From positions 20,156,001 to 20,220,000 of the forward strand of contig NC_083384.1 of assembly GCF_031755915.1 (NCBI RefSeq): a DNA stretch of 64,000 nt, read 5' to 3'. Made by a program: the position numbers and the translations under genes. Positions 34,233-47,529 of the stretch are shown here, in pieces (within the stretch, counting starts at the first letter, position 1; the number at the start of each line of letters is the position of its first letter). This DNA is from Ziziphus jujuba (taxonomy: Eukaryota; Streptophyta; Magnoliopsida; Rosales; Rhamnaceae). Under the pieces are notes generated by a model. The model made no database searches. It was not told where the DNA came from and worked only from the letters and a program-made list of their open reading frames with translations.

Positions 34233-37200
34233 CTAATATAGCTTGTTAAACCCCGGCGGGGGTGAGGACTCGCCCAACCTTGGCAAAAAAGCTTCTCTTT
34301 CAAGTGAGACTTGGAGACAACTCATGATCTTGACCAAAGATACCCATACAAACGGTGAACAAAAAAAAGCATAGCCAAACACGACCAAAGCTCTCACAAC
34401 ACCATCAGGGTACCAAGGACACGCCATGACCAAAAGAGCACCAAAGATCCCGAACCAAGGAACCAAAACAGGAAGCATTGGCAGCAGATAGACATTGACT
34501 GTGATGGATAAAAATGCAAATGAGCCAAGCAGGTATAGAGTCCAACCCAGAAGTGGATGAACCGTGTGAGGGATAATGAAAATTGGTATAAAATATGCGG
34601 CAATGATGAACCAAATTGCCACTAATTTGAGGGCATTTTGTATCAAACTGATGTTCTTATCAACCCGCCGGTAGCAGAGCTTAGACGTATTGGGTCTTGC
34701 TAGACGGGTCATTGCTATTATTCCCAGGTATATTAGTGACTGGATCAGGACCACCGGTATCTCGGCACTATACCTGTTTGAAAGGGCCAAAAAAAAAAAA
34801 AAAAAAAAAAAATGTTAGGCACACATAATAACTCTCTTTATTTGTATCATAGGTTGTGTATTAAATTTGGCCAATATTGTAAAATATGCATTGAATTATT
34901 TTAAACGATAAAAAAAAAAGAGACACTGAATATTACTAATTATGTTACATCATCGATCTTATCATCGATCTTTTCAAAACATGATCCCCTACCTAATTTC
35001 AAACAGAGATTAATTAGAATTTTGAGAATCTTGATCCCCTACCTAATTTCAAACAGAGATTAATTAGAATTTTGAGAATTAATTAGAATTTTGAGAATCT
35101 TGTGCATATCACAAAGAACAGAGAGCTATATATGATTGGCGAGGTTAGCTATTTATGGTTGACATATGAGGTCCAATACTACATGTAATTCCATTTATCA
35201 TCCGAATTACATGTAATCGGATAATCGGATGACAGATACTCCCATAAAGCTATCATAACAAATTATATTTACATAAATATTAGGGGATAGTTAGAAGATG
35301 AAATAGTTCAGATTTGGAATTTTTTGAAACAGGGGAAGTTTCATCGAAGCTGCTGTAACGACCATAGTAACAGGTGCTTCAAAAGTGGTTGACACTCGAC
35401 CTAGTAACTAGAAAAGTGCCATGTTTTTGGTCTTACCCAAGAGTTTGACGACGATGTTCATGCCAGGAAATGCCCAATGGCAAAACGGGCCACGACCACC
35501 AATACCACGGCTTCAACCATGGTGCGCTAGGGAAAGTGATCACGCTGTTTGGTCCACACGGTACACTCCAGCGCAGTTTCAGATCTAGAAGTCACATAAT
35601 AAAGATTAAAGTCGTTATTAAATAAAACAAAATTAGTTTGTATCTGGCATAAGAAATTAAAAAAAACCAATAATAATAATTTTTCATGTTTGACTTACAA
35701 TAGTAAGAAGCATCCATTTGGTAGCCCAGAGGAAGTCTGTAAGTTCCATTGAGTTTGGTGCCGTTATTAGGTGGATGGAACAACGGATGATCAAGCAAAT
35801 CAGGAAAATAGCCACATATAAAACCTTGGTCCGCGCCATCTGGGTTTTCTCTACCAATTTCCAATTCATGAGTCATGTCCTTGAACACCTCCATCGATGG
35901 CTGAAAATGCAATTCCAATTGCCAAATGATAATAAGAACATAGGAACCAAACCCCAAAAACGGAATCCATAACTTATAAAAAACAAATTCTTTTTCTAGA
36001 TTTTTTTTAAGTACCCAAAAGGGGAAGGCTATTATATTAGTTGCAAAGAAACAAACACATTTTTATTACTTTTAGATCCCATTTCAAAACTAATAAAATT
36101 TAGAAAAAAAAATCATTTTCGAAATTTAGTTATCAGTGAATTATTTTTCTAATAATTAAATTTTCTTTTATTATGCTTAATGAGTAATAAAAAAAATTAA
36201 AATTTATAAATAATTAAATTTAATATTATATAATCAATTAAAAAATTATATTTTAAAAAATTCTTAAATTATTTCCTCTAAAATTGATTAGTAATAAAAA
36301 AATTAAAATTTATAAATAATTAAATTTAATATTATATAATAAATTAAAAAAATTATATTTTAAAAAATTCTTAAACTATTTTTCATTTTTAAAATGATAT
36401 TTTTATAAATGAGAATAACTTTTTCATTAAAAAAAATATAATTTCCTAAACTATATTTCCTACTTCAAACTAAATATGCAAATAAAAAAAGTTATATGAC
36501 TTTTTCAAAAAAACTAGATTTGTACTTATTTTACCATTATCCAAATGAAACTTTACAAATATGTTCATTACTACCTATAAGATATGGAATAGCTCATTTT
36601 GTATGAAAAAATCACCGGAAGTGAAAAACACTGCTATGTAAGGTATACTATCAAACAAACTACAAAAGGCACAAACTTGTGCTTTACTATCCCTACACGA
36701 TTGAAAATTTTGAATTGCTATTTGCCCAATAACAATTGAGTTTGAAACTAAAGCAATATTAGGAGAAACCAATATTTTCTATTGATGGAACATGATCAAT
36801 ATATATTTATAAAAAGTAAAAGTCATCCAATCCAAAATTCACAGTCGAAGTTGGACATTAATCATCCAAACATCACAACATGAGTGATGATGGTCACGAG
36901 CTCTCACCTCAGAATGAATTTCAATATAAAATACAGAATTTTTTTAGATTTGATGAAAATTTATCAAGATTTCCAAGGTTTGGAAAAAAATTAACACTTA
37001 AATTTTTGACTAAATTAACTTAGGGAGTGTCTATCGCTTAATTATCACCCCAAGTTTGTTTTTAATTTTTTTATTTATTTTTTATTTTTCAGGTATAACA
37101 AGACTAGCAGCACTAAGCAGTAATAGCAAAGTTGAATAAAGGGCATGAATAATTGCAATCAGCACAATTTACCTGCAACACAAAGAGGCCAGTATGGAAG

Positions 37201-38491
37201 ATGCAGGGGTTAATGAAAACAGCACAAAATTGTCCACATTGGAATAGTTCATCTGTCTTGTTGAGGAAAATATTATCAGAATCAAGCATGACCACTCGAT
37301 CATACTCCACTAGACTCCACGCATACAGCTTGTTCATTGTTAGCTTGAACCTTCTATCAAAATTGGCCTGATGCTGGTACGGATTCTTCAGATTTTCCAC
37401 TCTCACCACTTTCGCGCCATCTTCCTGTTCCCTGCACCACCACATATAATAACAAAATTCAACCGAAAAAGTAAAAATAAAATAAATAAATTAAAAAGTT
37501 TCATCTTTGATATTGGATAGTGTTAAATTCACGATGTTACAAAGGAAAAAGCCATTCTATTAGAAATTGTCTCTATAACTACAGACAACAATATTTTTGC
37601 TTCCCAACTTTATTGCTTAGGGAAAATTAATTCATATATATATATATATATATATGCTGAATCAGCAATGGCATTTTTTTTTTTTTTTGAATTACAATCA
37701 TTTTCTAAGATTTTCAGGAAAGGGGGTAATTGGAATCCATAACATCAGAAATCAAGAAACAGGAAATCTATCCTGTTTAGACCTCTCACAATCAAAGAGG
37801 CACACCAAAACCTGAGCTCTCTAATTTGCTGGGGGTCCCATTAAAATTTAGGCTTCCCAAACGAGAAGCTGACACATCCAATTTAAAGCACCAAAAAAAA
37901 AAAAAAAAAAAAATTGACACATCTAATAAATATTGACTTGATTATGAAAGGCAACCCATATATAGAAAATTTTGAAATATATCTCGTAAGCCATGAACGA
38001 TTCTAAACTTGTTCATGACCATAAATATAAAAATTAGCCAAAAAAAGAAAAAAAAAAGACCATAAATATAAAAATTAAACCAAAAAAATAAATAAATAAA
38101 ACTTATATAACAGTTATATAAAAGATACGGTGCAACAGATCTACATATTTTTATTTTGACATTACAGATATTTTTTTTTATAATTGTTTTTTTGGGGGAT
38201 CACTTTGTTTATAAGTTTTTTTTACTACATTAGAAAAATTAAACAGCCATTTGAAAAAAATTCTAGAATAAATGTATCTAAATATTTAATCAAATTGATA
38301 TATCCAAAAAAAATAAAAAATGTACCTCTATTTTTAAAATGTTTGTCTTAAAAAAATTAATTTTTCAAATTTTTTTTAACAAAAATATATAATTAATTAA
38401 CTATTCATAAATAATATTATATATAATATATTTATAAAATAATTTTAAAATTAACTATATATTTATATGAGATAGATATTAATTTTTATAC

Positions 38492-38529
<38 letters not shown>

Positions 38530-39312
38530 CAATTCACATTCATTATTATAAATTCTCTTAATTAGATAGGGAATAGGATGACCGACCTTGACTATTGATG
38601 GTTGTATAAAGCTGATTTGGTAAGACCGTTATACCTATATATGGTCATGTTGGGGTCATAGGAGACCACCAAAGATATATGGTCTCACGTACAGAGAATC
38701 ATATTATAATTGGCCGACTTGAATAAATTATGCAGATATTTAGCGTCGGAGAACCATAATCCGTGCGTAAGGAAACTCAATAAATGATTGGACCAGAGTC
38801 CAGACAGACACCAAACTCAAAAACCACTTTTCATTAAAAAAAAAGAGTTTATAGCATTAAGAAGTTCATTTATAAGCGAGACCGTAAAACAATTAAAAAC
38901 AAATAATAATAATAATAATATATTTAAATAATAATAATAACAACAATAATAATAATAAAAGAAAAATAACCAAAAAAAAAAAAAAGAAAAGGAAGAGAAA
39001 AGTTAATGCTGGTAAGACTTACAGAGCTCGAACCCAACGGATGGGGACGTCGAGAGACGCAATGACGACGAGATCAGCATCGACTCGGAGCTTGGCGAGC
39101 GATCTGATCAAGACACGTGTCGCCACATAGAACTCGTAGTCCCTTGGAGTTCCCATGTACATCATCGTCGCATAAGCATTTCTGTGCTCTGTTGTCTTCG
39201 TCGTTGTCTGCCTCTCCCGGTCGTACGCCGTCGTTCGGCATACTGCAATAAATAGCAAAACAAATTTTAAAACTCCAACGACTCTATAGTTTTGCTTTCT
39301 TCTCTCAGCCAT
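34233..39312 (-). CDS. GT8 family glycosyltransferase, PGSIP7/PGSIP8-like (putative glucuronosyltransferase)
   Basis: Five exons by GT/AG sites: 39023-39312, 37173-37431, 35699-35900, 35437-35584, 34233-34773; 1440 nt, 479 aa, phases fit. The ATG at 39312 (MAERRKQNY) was chosen because a hydrophobic signal/anchor (about 11-25) follows; an upstream in-frame ATG at 39519 lacks family support. The GT8 domain starts AYATMMYMGTPRDYEFY (about 46-62), with the metal-binding DSD at 147-149 (VMLDSDN), DGADQGF and GYQMDASYY downstream. Exon 4 holds KPWYWWSWP. Exon 5 (from about residue 300) has several membrane-spanning stretches and ends PRLGES...KLY. This matches Arabidopsis PGSIP7/8, relatives of PGSIP6/IPUT1, which glucuronosylates inositol phosphorylceramide. 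Substrate here is unknown; an endomembrane location is inferred. Confidence 0.9.
34982..35100. repeat. 50-bp tandem duplication in GT8 intron 4
   Basis: The block from GATCCCCTACCTAATTTC to TTTTGAGAATCTT occurs at about 34983 and again at 35033, with a further 19-bp partial copy (TAATTAGAATTTTGAGAAT) at its right end. Near-identical copies imply recent slippage or unequal exchange. Confidence 0.85.
36183..36390. repeat. 107-bp tandem duplication in GT8 intron 2
   Basis: Two nearly identical AT-rich units start AGTAATAAAAAAA at 36183 and 36290. They lie inside the second intron (35901-37172), away from splice sites. Confidence 0.8.
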
Positions 39313-41788
39313 TCGCAGAGAGAGAGAAAGGTTATTTTTTAAATTCTGAAGCAAAATGCAAAAGGGAAAGGCCTTTTTAGAAGGAGAAGGTGCAGGATGA
39401 GTCAGACAAACAAGTTTTTGGAAGCATTTAGTAATTTCGATTAGTCTAAGGACTTGGACAGACTTATCATATGAACCGTTGGATGTGACAATCTGGCAGA
39501 CTTTTAATGGTTGTAGCAATTTTGTTTGTTCATTTCCCTGTGATTTATATATATTACACGCGCATAAGAAAGCGAGCCAGTTAAATATTTTAAATTAAAT
39601 TAAATTGTTATATATTTTTGAGTATTGTGGTGGAATACAAAGCTGGCGAAAGGAGCACCGAAGACTTTTCTTTCTCTCGTATCGGTTATTGTCCCCACAA
39701 TACTATTTTTGCTAATCAACTTTACGGGTGGTCTACTTTCAGACAATAATAATATATATTGAATTCGAAGGAACGATTCATTTACATCTTTTTAAGTTTA
39801 AGATAAATATAAGATTATTTTTCAGATTTCTGTAGTATATCATCTATATTTCCTTATTTATTTTTATGACAAATTAAATTACCTTTATATTTTTATTAAA
39901 ATTAAATTACTTTTAAATGCTTGTTTTAATGGAAAAATTATTTTTTGATGATTTTACAAAAATTATTTTAAAGAGTTAAAGGTTTTGTTTCTGTTTTTTT
40001 GTTTTCTGTTATTTATTTATTTATTTATTTATTGTTTTGTATATATATTTTTTTTAAATATAGAAAGAAGCTTTAACAGTAGATAGAGAGGTACAAATTG
40101 GACAATGATTATTCAATTCAGTATGTATGGTTCAACAGGTATTGATGAATTGGCATTTAGTTCCACAATTCCACTTGTATGTATGGAATTGGCATTTGGC
40201 AACTTGCCCGTTAAATTTGCATGAGGTGGCTTAAAAAGGGAGATTGGGCTGCTTTAAGGTAAATATTACATGATTTTAGAAAATGAAAAGTAGTACGTGG
40301 CTCTGGAACTTCAGTCATGAGATTGCAATTATTCTTTTATTATTTTATTATTTTATTTAGTGTTTAATTAGAATTTTAAGATGACATACATGTGAAAGTG
40401 AAATTTTTTGACATATTTAGATATGACTAAAAAATATAATAAAAATGTTGTTAATAAAAATATCTAAAAAATTATAAACATGCATAGTCTGCTTGGTTCA
40501 ACTCTATTTCGGCTAATAATTGCCCAAACAGATTCAATCAGATCGGTTTAGTCAATTCCGATTAGTTTGGATATGTTTGGTACCCTATACTGTAAGAGAT
40601 GGATTGTATTAAATAAGCTTGTACAATGTTCAACAACAATCAATTATCTAGATGCGCAAAAAGATATGAGTTCCACCATTTATACCGTTTGCATCGTATA
40701 AGATAAACCTATAAAGGGGTTGGGTTAACTATGTATTGTACTATTTAATTTTCTTTTTCCACCAACATGACGTTTTATTTATGGCATATGCACTCTATTA
40801 TTAACCCAAAAAAAAAAAAAAAATCATACTTCTTTTAAAAGCCACCGTAGTTGTTTACATTAACTTTATCTTGTTTTGCGTTTTATTTTTTTTGCAAAAT
40901 TGTTTTCTTTTTCTTAATAATTTTAATATTATATAATTTTAGATAGTGTAATTATTATTATTATCATGAATAATGATTAAAAATTAATTTCACCTATGTT
41001 AAAGATAATGTAGTTATTTAATAAAATTGATTATATTATTACAAATAATAAACATTTAATTTTTATTAATTATAATAGGAAATTAAATATTATTAAAAAT
41101 TTTTATATCCTTTTGATGTTAAATTTTTTTTCTTAATTCTGTTAATATATATATATATATATATATAACATATAACTTTTGATAGTGCAACTATTATAAT
41201 GAATAATAATAAAAAATCTATTAAATATATTATGAACAATGTAACTAGTTTTTTAAAATTATATGAGTAATAATAAAAAAAAAATCATTTGATCTATTTT
41301 AAATTTATATGAATAATAATAAATAATATATATATATATATATATATAATTTTGAGTGGTGTAACTATTTATACAAAATTATATGAATAATAATAGTCAA
41401 ATTTTATTTTAATAAAAATGTACTTTTAAAAAAAAATCATAATATAGTACGATATATATTACACTAAACACTATAAAATATTAATATAGTAAAAACCAAT
41501 ACAGTACATACTAGTACAACACAAGGTAATATAATCTTGTATACCAAAGGAGCCTTTCTCACTAGCTAAATTTTAAATTATAAAAAATATACTCCATTCA
41601 ATGGGGTTAATTAATCTTTTAAGATGAAATCTATTGATGATGTAGTTTGAAGTTTCTAAATCTTGTGCCAGGTCATATGTTATACTTTCTCATTTTGTAT
41701 GCCACCTTAGCAGTTTCTATACCAGTTTAATTGATTGTTTTACTTTATGTAATTGCTTATTAACATTATAAAGCTTGTATTATAAATT
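39313..41788. other. upstream region of the GT8 gene and AT-rich intergenic DNA
   Basis: Bases 39313-39600 should include the 5' UTR and promoter, but I cannot fix a TATA box. Beyond that only AT-rich DNA with (TA)n runs (about 41137-41167 and 41325-41348) is visible; no coding content. Confidence 0.5.
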
Positions 41789-43349
41789 AAAGTTCAAAAA
41801 ATCAATATCGATAAAAATATCGAGAGTTTAAAATATGAAAATTTCCATGGAAATATTGAATATCAATAAAAAATTATGAAAATTTATTTTAAAAAATGAA
41901 AATTTTTATTGAAACTTTAGAATTAGCTTATTTAATTTATCAATTATCAAATTGATTATAAAACTTGCTAAAATATTAAATGGATGTTATATTCTTCTTA
42001 ATCAATTGATTTATAATAAGCATTAATAACTATAAATAAATTATTATTAATAAAAATATATCAAAAATACATATTTAATAAAATTATTTATTAACGAAAA
42101 CATACAAAAAGATTATTACAATTACATTGTATTTTATAAATGTCATCTTATTATCACATAGAACTTTTGGTTGATTGAAAATTATCGGTTTCTTTTTTGT
42201 TTTGATTTTGAAATGTGAAATGTGAGAAGTAGTTATGAAAAAATGTGTCTTTCTGATAATTTTGCATATAATTATTAATATGTCAACCATATGGATATTT
42301 CATTATTGGTTTACTATATGCATAACTACGATTTTATGATGGTTAAGTTTGAGATGGTACCCATGAGTTGCTACTTGATGACATTCCATTAATATCCATT
42401 TAATAAGGGTTATGAAAATGACTTCCAACCCTCATTGATCCAAAATTCATAGAAATAAAATCTTTTTCTTGTTGTGACATCTTCATTATAGATTTCTCTT
42501 TACGTATATAGTCTTTTCCAATAACATTGATTCCTTGACCTACATTTTTACTCATATGATTTTCATCTTGTATTGCATACATGATCCACCATTAAACTGT
42601 TACAAAATAATATATAATTACATATTTGTATTATTACATCAATTGATATTACATACTACAATATTTAAACTTACCAAGAGACATCTCTTTTTTAGAAGCA
42701 ATAGTTGTTGGTCTTGTAAAAAAAAAAAACAAAAACTTATGAATTGTTTGGAACCTTTTTTATTTTTTAAACAAACATTATTATTTCATATATATATGTT
42801 TTATCATTTATTTATTCACATTTGTAAAAATGACATTTTTGGCAATAAGATTTGTCAAATTAAAAAATATAATTTACAATTTTTGTACTTTTGCTTTATT
42901 AATATTCAATAAATAAAACTTATTACTGTTATTTAATTCAATTCATTTTATTTTACTTATATCACTAAATGTTTAAAAGACAATTAAAAAATAAAAAAAC
43001 TATCAATGAAGTTAATTTGATAAATTTTTTTTACTAAATATCAATAATATTTATGAATTTTTTTAAAAATTTAAAAAATTTCATAGATATTTTCGACATT
43101 TCGATAGAAATTTCATGAAAATTTTGAAAATTTCCATGGAAATTATAGATTTTTTAACAAAATTATTAAGAATTTTATATGGATGTTTTGATGGAAATTT
43201 CTATGAAATTATAAGTAAATTTTTAAAATTTCAGTGGATATTATGGAAATTTTATCGATTTCCATTTGAAACTTAAGTTTCGTTTCCACCTCACGGAAAA
43301 ACAGATATATCGAAGAAATATCAAGGATATTTTCGATTTTTTAAACTTT
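41789..43349. mobile_element. possible terminal-inverted-repeat element (non-autonomous)
   Basis: The ends are AAAGTTCAAAAAATC (41789) and, reversed, AAAGTTTAAAAAATC (43349). Inward of both lie AATATCGA-type motifs and repeated AAAATTTCCATGGAAAT blocks (about 41842 and 43125). TATAAA occurs just outside each end, but a clear TSD is not established. About 1.56 kb, no transposase ORF. Confidence 0.35.
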
Positions 43350-43977
43350 GCTATAAACAATGAGACATAAAGCTTTCTTTGTAAGCTAACGATCTAGGAA
43401 ATACATACAAAACTTTTTCTCTTCAAAAACTATCTCAAATTCTCTATATTTTTTATTATTTTTATTATTTTTTATTTTTTATAGATTTTCTCTATCTTTC
43501 TTTGATTTTCTTTCAGATTTTTTTTTTTTTTTGGGGTTGTTTTCTTAGCACTTCGTAGGTTCAAGAAATTTCTCAAAATCTAACTCTTTGTTTGGCAATG
43601 TCTCTCCCTTTGTATATATATATATATATATATATCATTTACAATAATTTTTCCATATTCTGGTGTCTTAAATCCATGACCTTCTAACATGGATATAAAT
43701 AGTATACTAGCTGAGCCAATCTCACTTGTCATATTTTTAGTTTTTTCTTTATTGTTTTAAAAAAAATAAGCCATTTCTAATAAAGAAAAACTTTTTTCTT
43801 AAATGTTTTACTTTCTTGGGTCTAATTAGCTTATTTTTAAACTGATAGTTAAATTTCACACATAACTGATACAAACTTAAAAAAAAAAAAGTAAAAAAAA
43901 CAAAAGAAATACTAAATTAAAAACCATTTCTCACTATTTACAAAATGAGATTCGTATATGTTTAATATCCCTCTTTC

Positions 43978-44254
43978 TGTTGAGATCCTTTGATTACGAA
44001 AAACACACAAAACCAACACAGAAAAATAATGAAATATAAAAGCATGAAAATTGAGAAGAAAAAGATACATATTTGCTTTGAAATTTATACACAAAAAAAC
44101 TTATCTAAAACTCTCTTTTGGAGTCTCAAAAAATTGTGTTGTCTTTAATGTGTGTTATGATACAAGACTAAAAAAGTTTAGCATCTATTTATAATGCTCT
44201 AGGGTTGAAACTCTACTGGGCTAGGCTTTTGGGAGAAGGCTGAACCTCCCCACA
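43978..44254 (-). repeat. 3' LTR of copia 2
   Basis: 277 bp; plus-strand ends TGTTGAGATCC and CTCCCCACA. Aligns with 48164-48438. The plus-strand bases inward of it are pyrimidine-rich, that is, a polypurine tract on the element strand. Confidence 0.9.
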
Positions 44255-44414
44255 ATTCTCCCCTTCCAACCACATTTCAAAAGCTTGATGTTCACCTAGC
44301 ATCTATACTAGCTTTGTCCCTACACAACTTCAACTTCTCTAGTGTAACAACTTTTGTAAACATATATGCTGGATTCTCCTTTATGTGAATCTTCACCAAT
44401 CTGAGCAATTTATG

Positions 44415-45570
44415 CTATAACACATCGCATATCCAACGATAGTGGATATCAATATGCTTTGTTCGGGAATGATACATTGAATTCTTACACAAATCTATAG
44501 CACTTTGGCTGTCACAATGTATCTTATAGTCGTTCTGCTTGATGCCCACTTTATGGAGTAAACACTTTAACCATAACATCTCCTTACCAGCTTCCGCTAC
44601 TACAATGTACTCTGTTTCTATCGTAGATAAAGCTACACATTTTTGTAATCTTGACTGCCATAACATAGTTCCTCCTGCAAAAGTATAAAGATAACCTGAA
44701 GTAGATTTCCTACTATCAAGATCTCCGACCATATCTGCATCTGTGTAGGTTTGTAGAATTGGATCACCTCCCCTGTAACACAAGTACACTTTTGATGTAC
44801 CTTTAATATACCTAAGAATCCACTTGATTGCTTCCTAGTGTTCTTTTCCAAGATTTGAAAGAAATATGATCATGATATCAACTGCATGAGCAATGTCTAG
44901 TCTAGTACACACCATTGCATATATTAAACTTCCCACCGCTGAAAAATGAGGCTTTGAAGTCATCTCCTTTATCTCTACTTTGGATGAGGACCATGATCTC
45001 TTGCTCAACTTGAAATGGTTAGCTAATAGAATGTTGACTGGTTTGGCCTTATCCATGTCGAATCTCTTTATCACTTGTTCGACATATTTCTCTTGAGAGA
45101 GTCATAACTTGTGATTTTTCCTATCTCGGACTATTTGCATTCCTAAAATCTGTTGAGCTGGTTCCAAGTCCTTTATATTAAATGACTTGGAAAGTTCCTT
45201 ATCTAGCTGACTAAGTTTCATAGCATCTTGTCCAATAATCAATATGTAGTCGACATATAGCAGAAGTGTAATGAATTTTCTATATGAAAATCTCTGAATA
45301 TAACCATACTAGTCTGCATCAGTCTTCTTGTATCTTTGACTCACCATAAAAGAGTCAAACTTCTTGTACTACTGCCTAGATGCTTGCTTGAGGCTATACA
45401 AGCTATTTTTTAGCTTGCAAATGAGGTTCTCATTCCCTAAAACCTTAAAACCTTCTGGACGCTCCATATAAATCTCATCATATAGATCATCATTAAGGAA
45501 TGCTATTTTCACATTCATCTGCTCAAGTTCTAGGTCTAAACAGGCTACTAAATCGAGAATAACTTTTATC
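44415..45570 (-). pseudogene. copia 2 RT and RNase H (broken)
   Basis: Recognisable pieces are AFLNDDLYDEIYMERPEGF and SLYSLKQASRQ followed by a stop (about 45370-45520), a catalytic box altered to YVDYILIIG (family usually YVDDxL; about 45255), IKDLEPAQQILGMQIVRDRK, MDKAKPV, and RNase H TYTDADMVGDLDSRKSTSGY, STIETEY and HIDIHYRWICDVL. Stops and frame changes separate them, and the second catalytic Asp is Tyr. Confidence 0.84.
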
Positions 45571-46640
45571 GAAGCAAAACATCCAAATACTCTTAAATGA
45601 GAGTATAAGGGATTCTTACTAGACCACACTTTCTCCGAAATTTCAAAATTCAATGGTACTGATGGCGATCTGTTAATCAAATAGCAGGTGGCACAAGCAG
45701 CTTCTTCCCAGAATGATTTTGGTAGCTTAGCCATACTGATCATACTTGTGACCTTGTTCATAATTATTTGATTCATTCTCTCAGCTACACCATTATGTTG
45801 TGGGGTGTCGGTAACCGTCTTCTCATGCCAAATACCATGTCTTCTACAGTAGACATCAAACTCCCGCGAAGTATACTCACCTTCATTGTTTAAGCGAAAA
45901 CACTTCAGCTTCTCTCCTGTCTCACACTCTACCATGACATGGAACTCTTTGAAGTGGTTTAAAACTTGATCCATTGTCTTCAAGAAATAAACCATACTTT
46001 TCGAGAAGCATCATCAATAAAGGTCAAGAAATATTTATTGTTACCTAGAGATTCCTCTTCCAAAGGTCCATAAACATCAAAATGCACCAGACTAAACAAC
46101 TCTGATCTTCTCGTTGAAGAGGATTTAAATGAGACTCTGTGTTGCTTACCATACAAATAATGATTACAAGGACCTAGCACAGCTTCTTTGGAAATAATGA
46201 TAAGGTTCTTTTTGGTCAAGATAGACAACCCTTGCTCACTCATATAACCAAGTTTCTGATGTCACAGATTTTAAGATATCTCTTATTCTGTAATGTTGAG
46301 GCTGTTTGCACAAATTTTCACATGAGTCTTGTAAAGTGTTTCACAAATATGTTCTCAAGTGACAACTATAGTACCTTTTGTCATTTTCAATATGCTGTTG
46401 TAAAAGTGGTTGCCAAAGCCTTCCTCGTCAAAGGCTATTCCTACAACAGATTGAGCTGAAGGTTTGGAACATGTCGGACATCCTTCAGAGTAATTATATG
46501 CCCAATGTTGGTCTTTTTCTGAACATCACCAGTTCTAACAATCTTAGTGAAATTGTTATTTTCCATTTTCACTGTGCCAAGGTCTCCTATTTTGTATGTT
46601 TTGAAAACTCTACATATGAAGTAACGTGGTAGGATGCTAC
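45570..46640 (-). pseudogene. copia 2 protease and integrase (broken)
   Basis: A weak protease remnant (ASYHVTSY at about 46620-46640) precedes a zinc-binding stretch ending LGYMSEQGLSILTKKNL. The core follows with LVHFDVYGPLEEESLGNNKY, TFIDDASRKVW and TPQHNGVAERMNQ and ends YSHLRVFGC at about 45580. There it runs in frame straight into RT sequence, so the integrase C terminus and the start of RT are deleted. Confidence 0.82.
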
Positions 46641-46652
46641 AATATTAACTCC

Positions 46653-47529
46653 CTACTCGACTTCTTGACTTGAAGTGTGAATGCATGATTCTTCATGTGT
46701 GGAATAATATGCCATTTCTCCTGTGACAATGACCAAAGTTTCATCATCCTTCTTCGGTTGATTGTTTTTCTGCCCCTGCTCTCGCAACATCTTCTTGTAG
46801 TACTTATTCAAGTAACCTTCTTGGCCACAATAATGACACTTATATGTTGGCCTCTTTTTATCTATGGATCTGCCTTTGCTCTGGCTCCTACCTATTCCCT
46901 TGTCATGACTATCTTCTTGTTGTTTGCCCCATTTCTCTATGACAAGGGTATGTGATTGATCATTGCCAATGTCCTTTCTCTTGGCCTCCTCATTAAATAG
47001 GATATCCGTCACCATAGCCATAGTAAGTTTGCCGTTAGGGGCCGAATTGCTGAGAAAGACTACTCATGTCTCCCAGCTGTCTGGAAGAGAGCTAATAAGT
47101 AAAAGTTCCTGTTCCTCATTCCCTAGTTGTTACTCCACAGCAGATAATTGATTTACCAAGTTCTAAAACATATTGATGTGCTCGGTTGCAGAAGCTCCAT
47201 TCTTCAACTTCAAATTCACCAACCGCCTCATCAACAAGGCTTTATTCTAAGCAGTCTTTGCTTTGTACATGTCCTCCAACTTTTTCTAGAGGATGTATGT
47301 ATCTGTTTCCTACGCAACATGATGGAAGACACTGTGGTCGATCCATTATCGGATTTGGATCGTTTTTCTGTTAAGCTTCTTTGGTGGGATCGTAATTCCT
47401 TCCTTCGGCATCCAAAGGGTCAAACAAATCGTTATAATTTAGAAGATTTTCCATTCAAAGTCTCTAAAATGCATAGTTGGTGTCAGTAAGCTTGATCATA
47501 GCTCTTGAATATGATTCGTCCATTGACAT
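46653..47529 (-). pseudogene. copia 2 gag (broken)
   Basis: The ATG at 47529 (MSMDESYSRAMIKL) is followed by early stops (about 47470), then ENLLNYNDLFDPLDAEG. The zinc knuckle is at about 46815-46860, where CHYCGQEGYLNKYY has lost its canonical His and last Cys. Not functional. Confidence 0.8.

Noticed and set aside
39313..39519. Upstream in-frame ATG (39519) as the GT8 start
   Set aside because: It would add 69 residues in front of a good signal-anchor, and that stretch does not resemble relatives; the ATG at 39312 fits the family.
42535..42912. 125-codon plus-strand ORF
   Set aside because: Its composition simply reflects AT-rich DNA (Phe, Ile, Lys, Leu, Tyr), it lies within the possible TIR element and has no recognisable domain.
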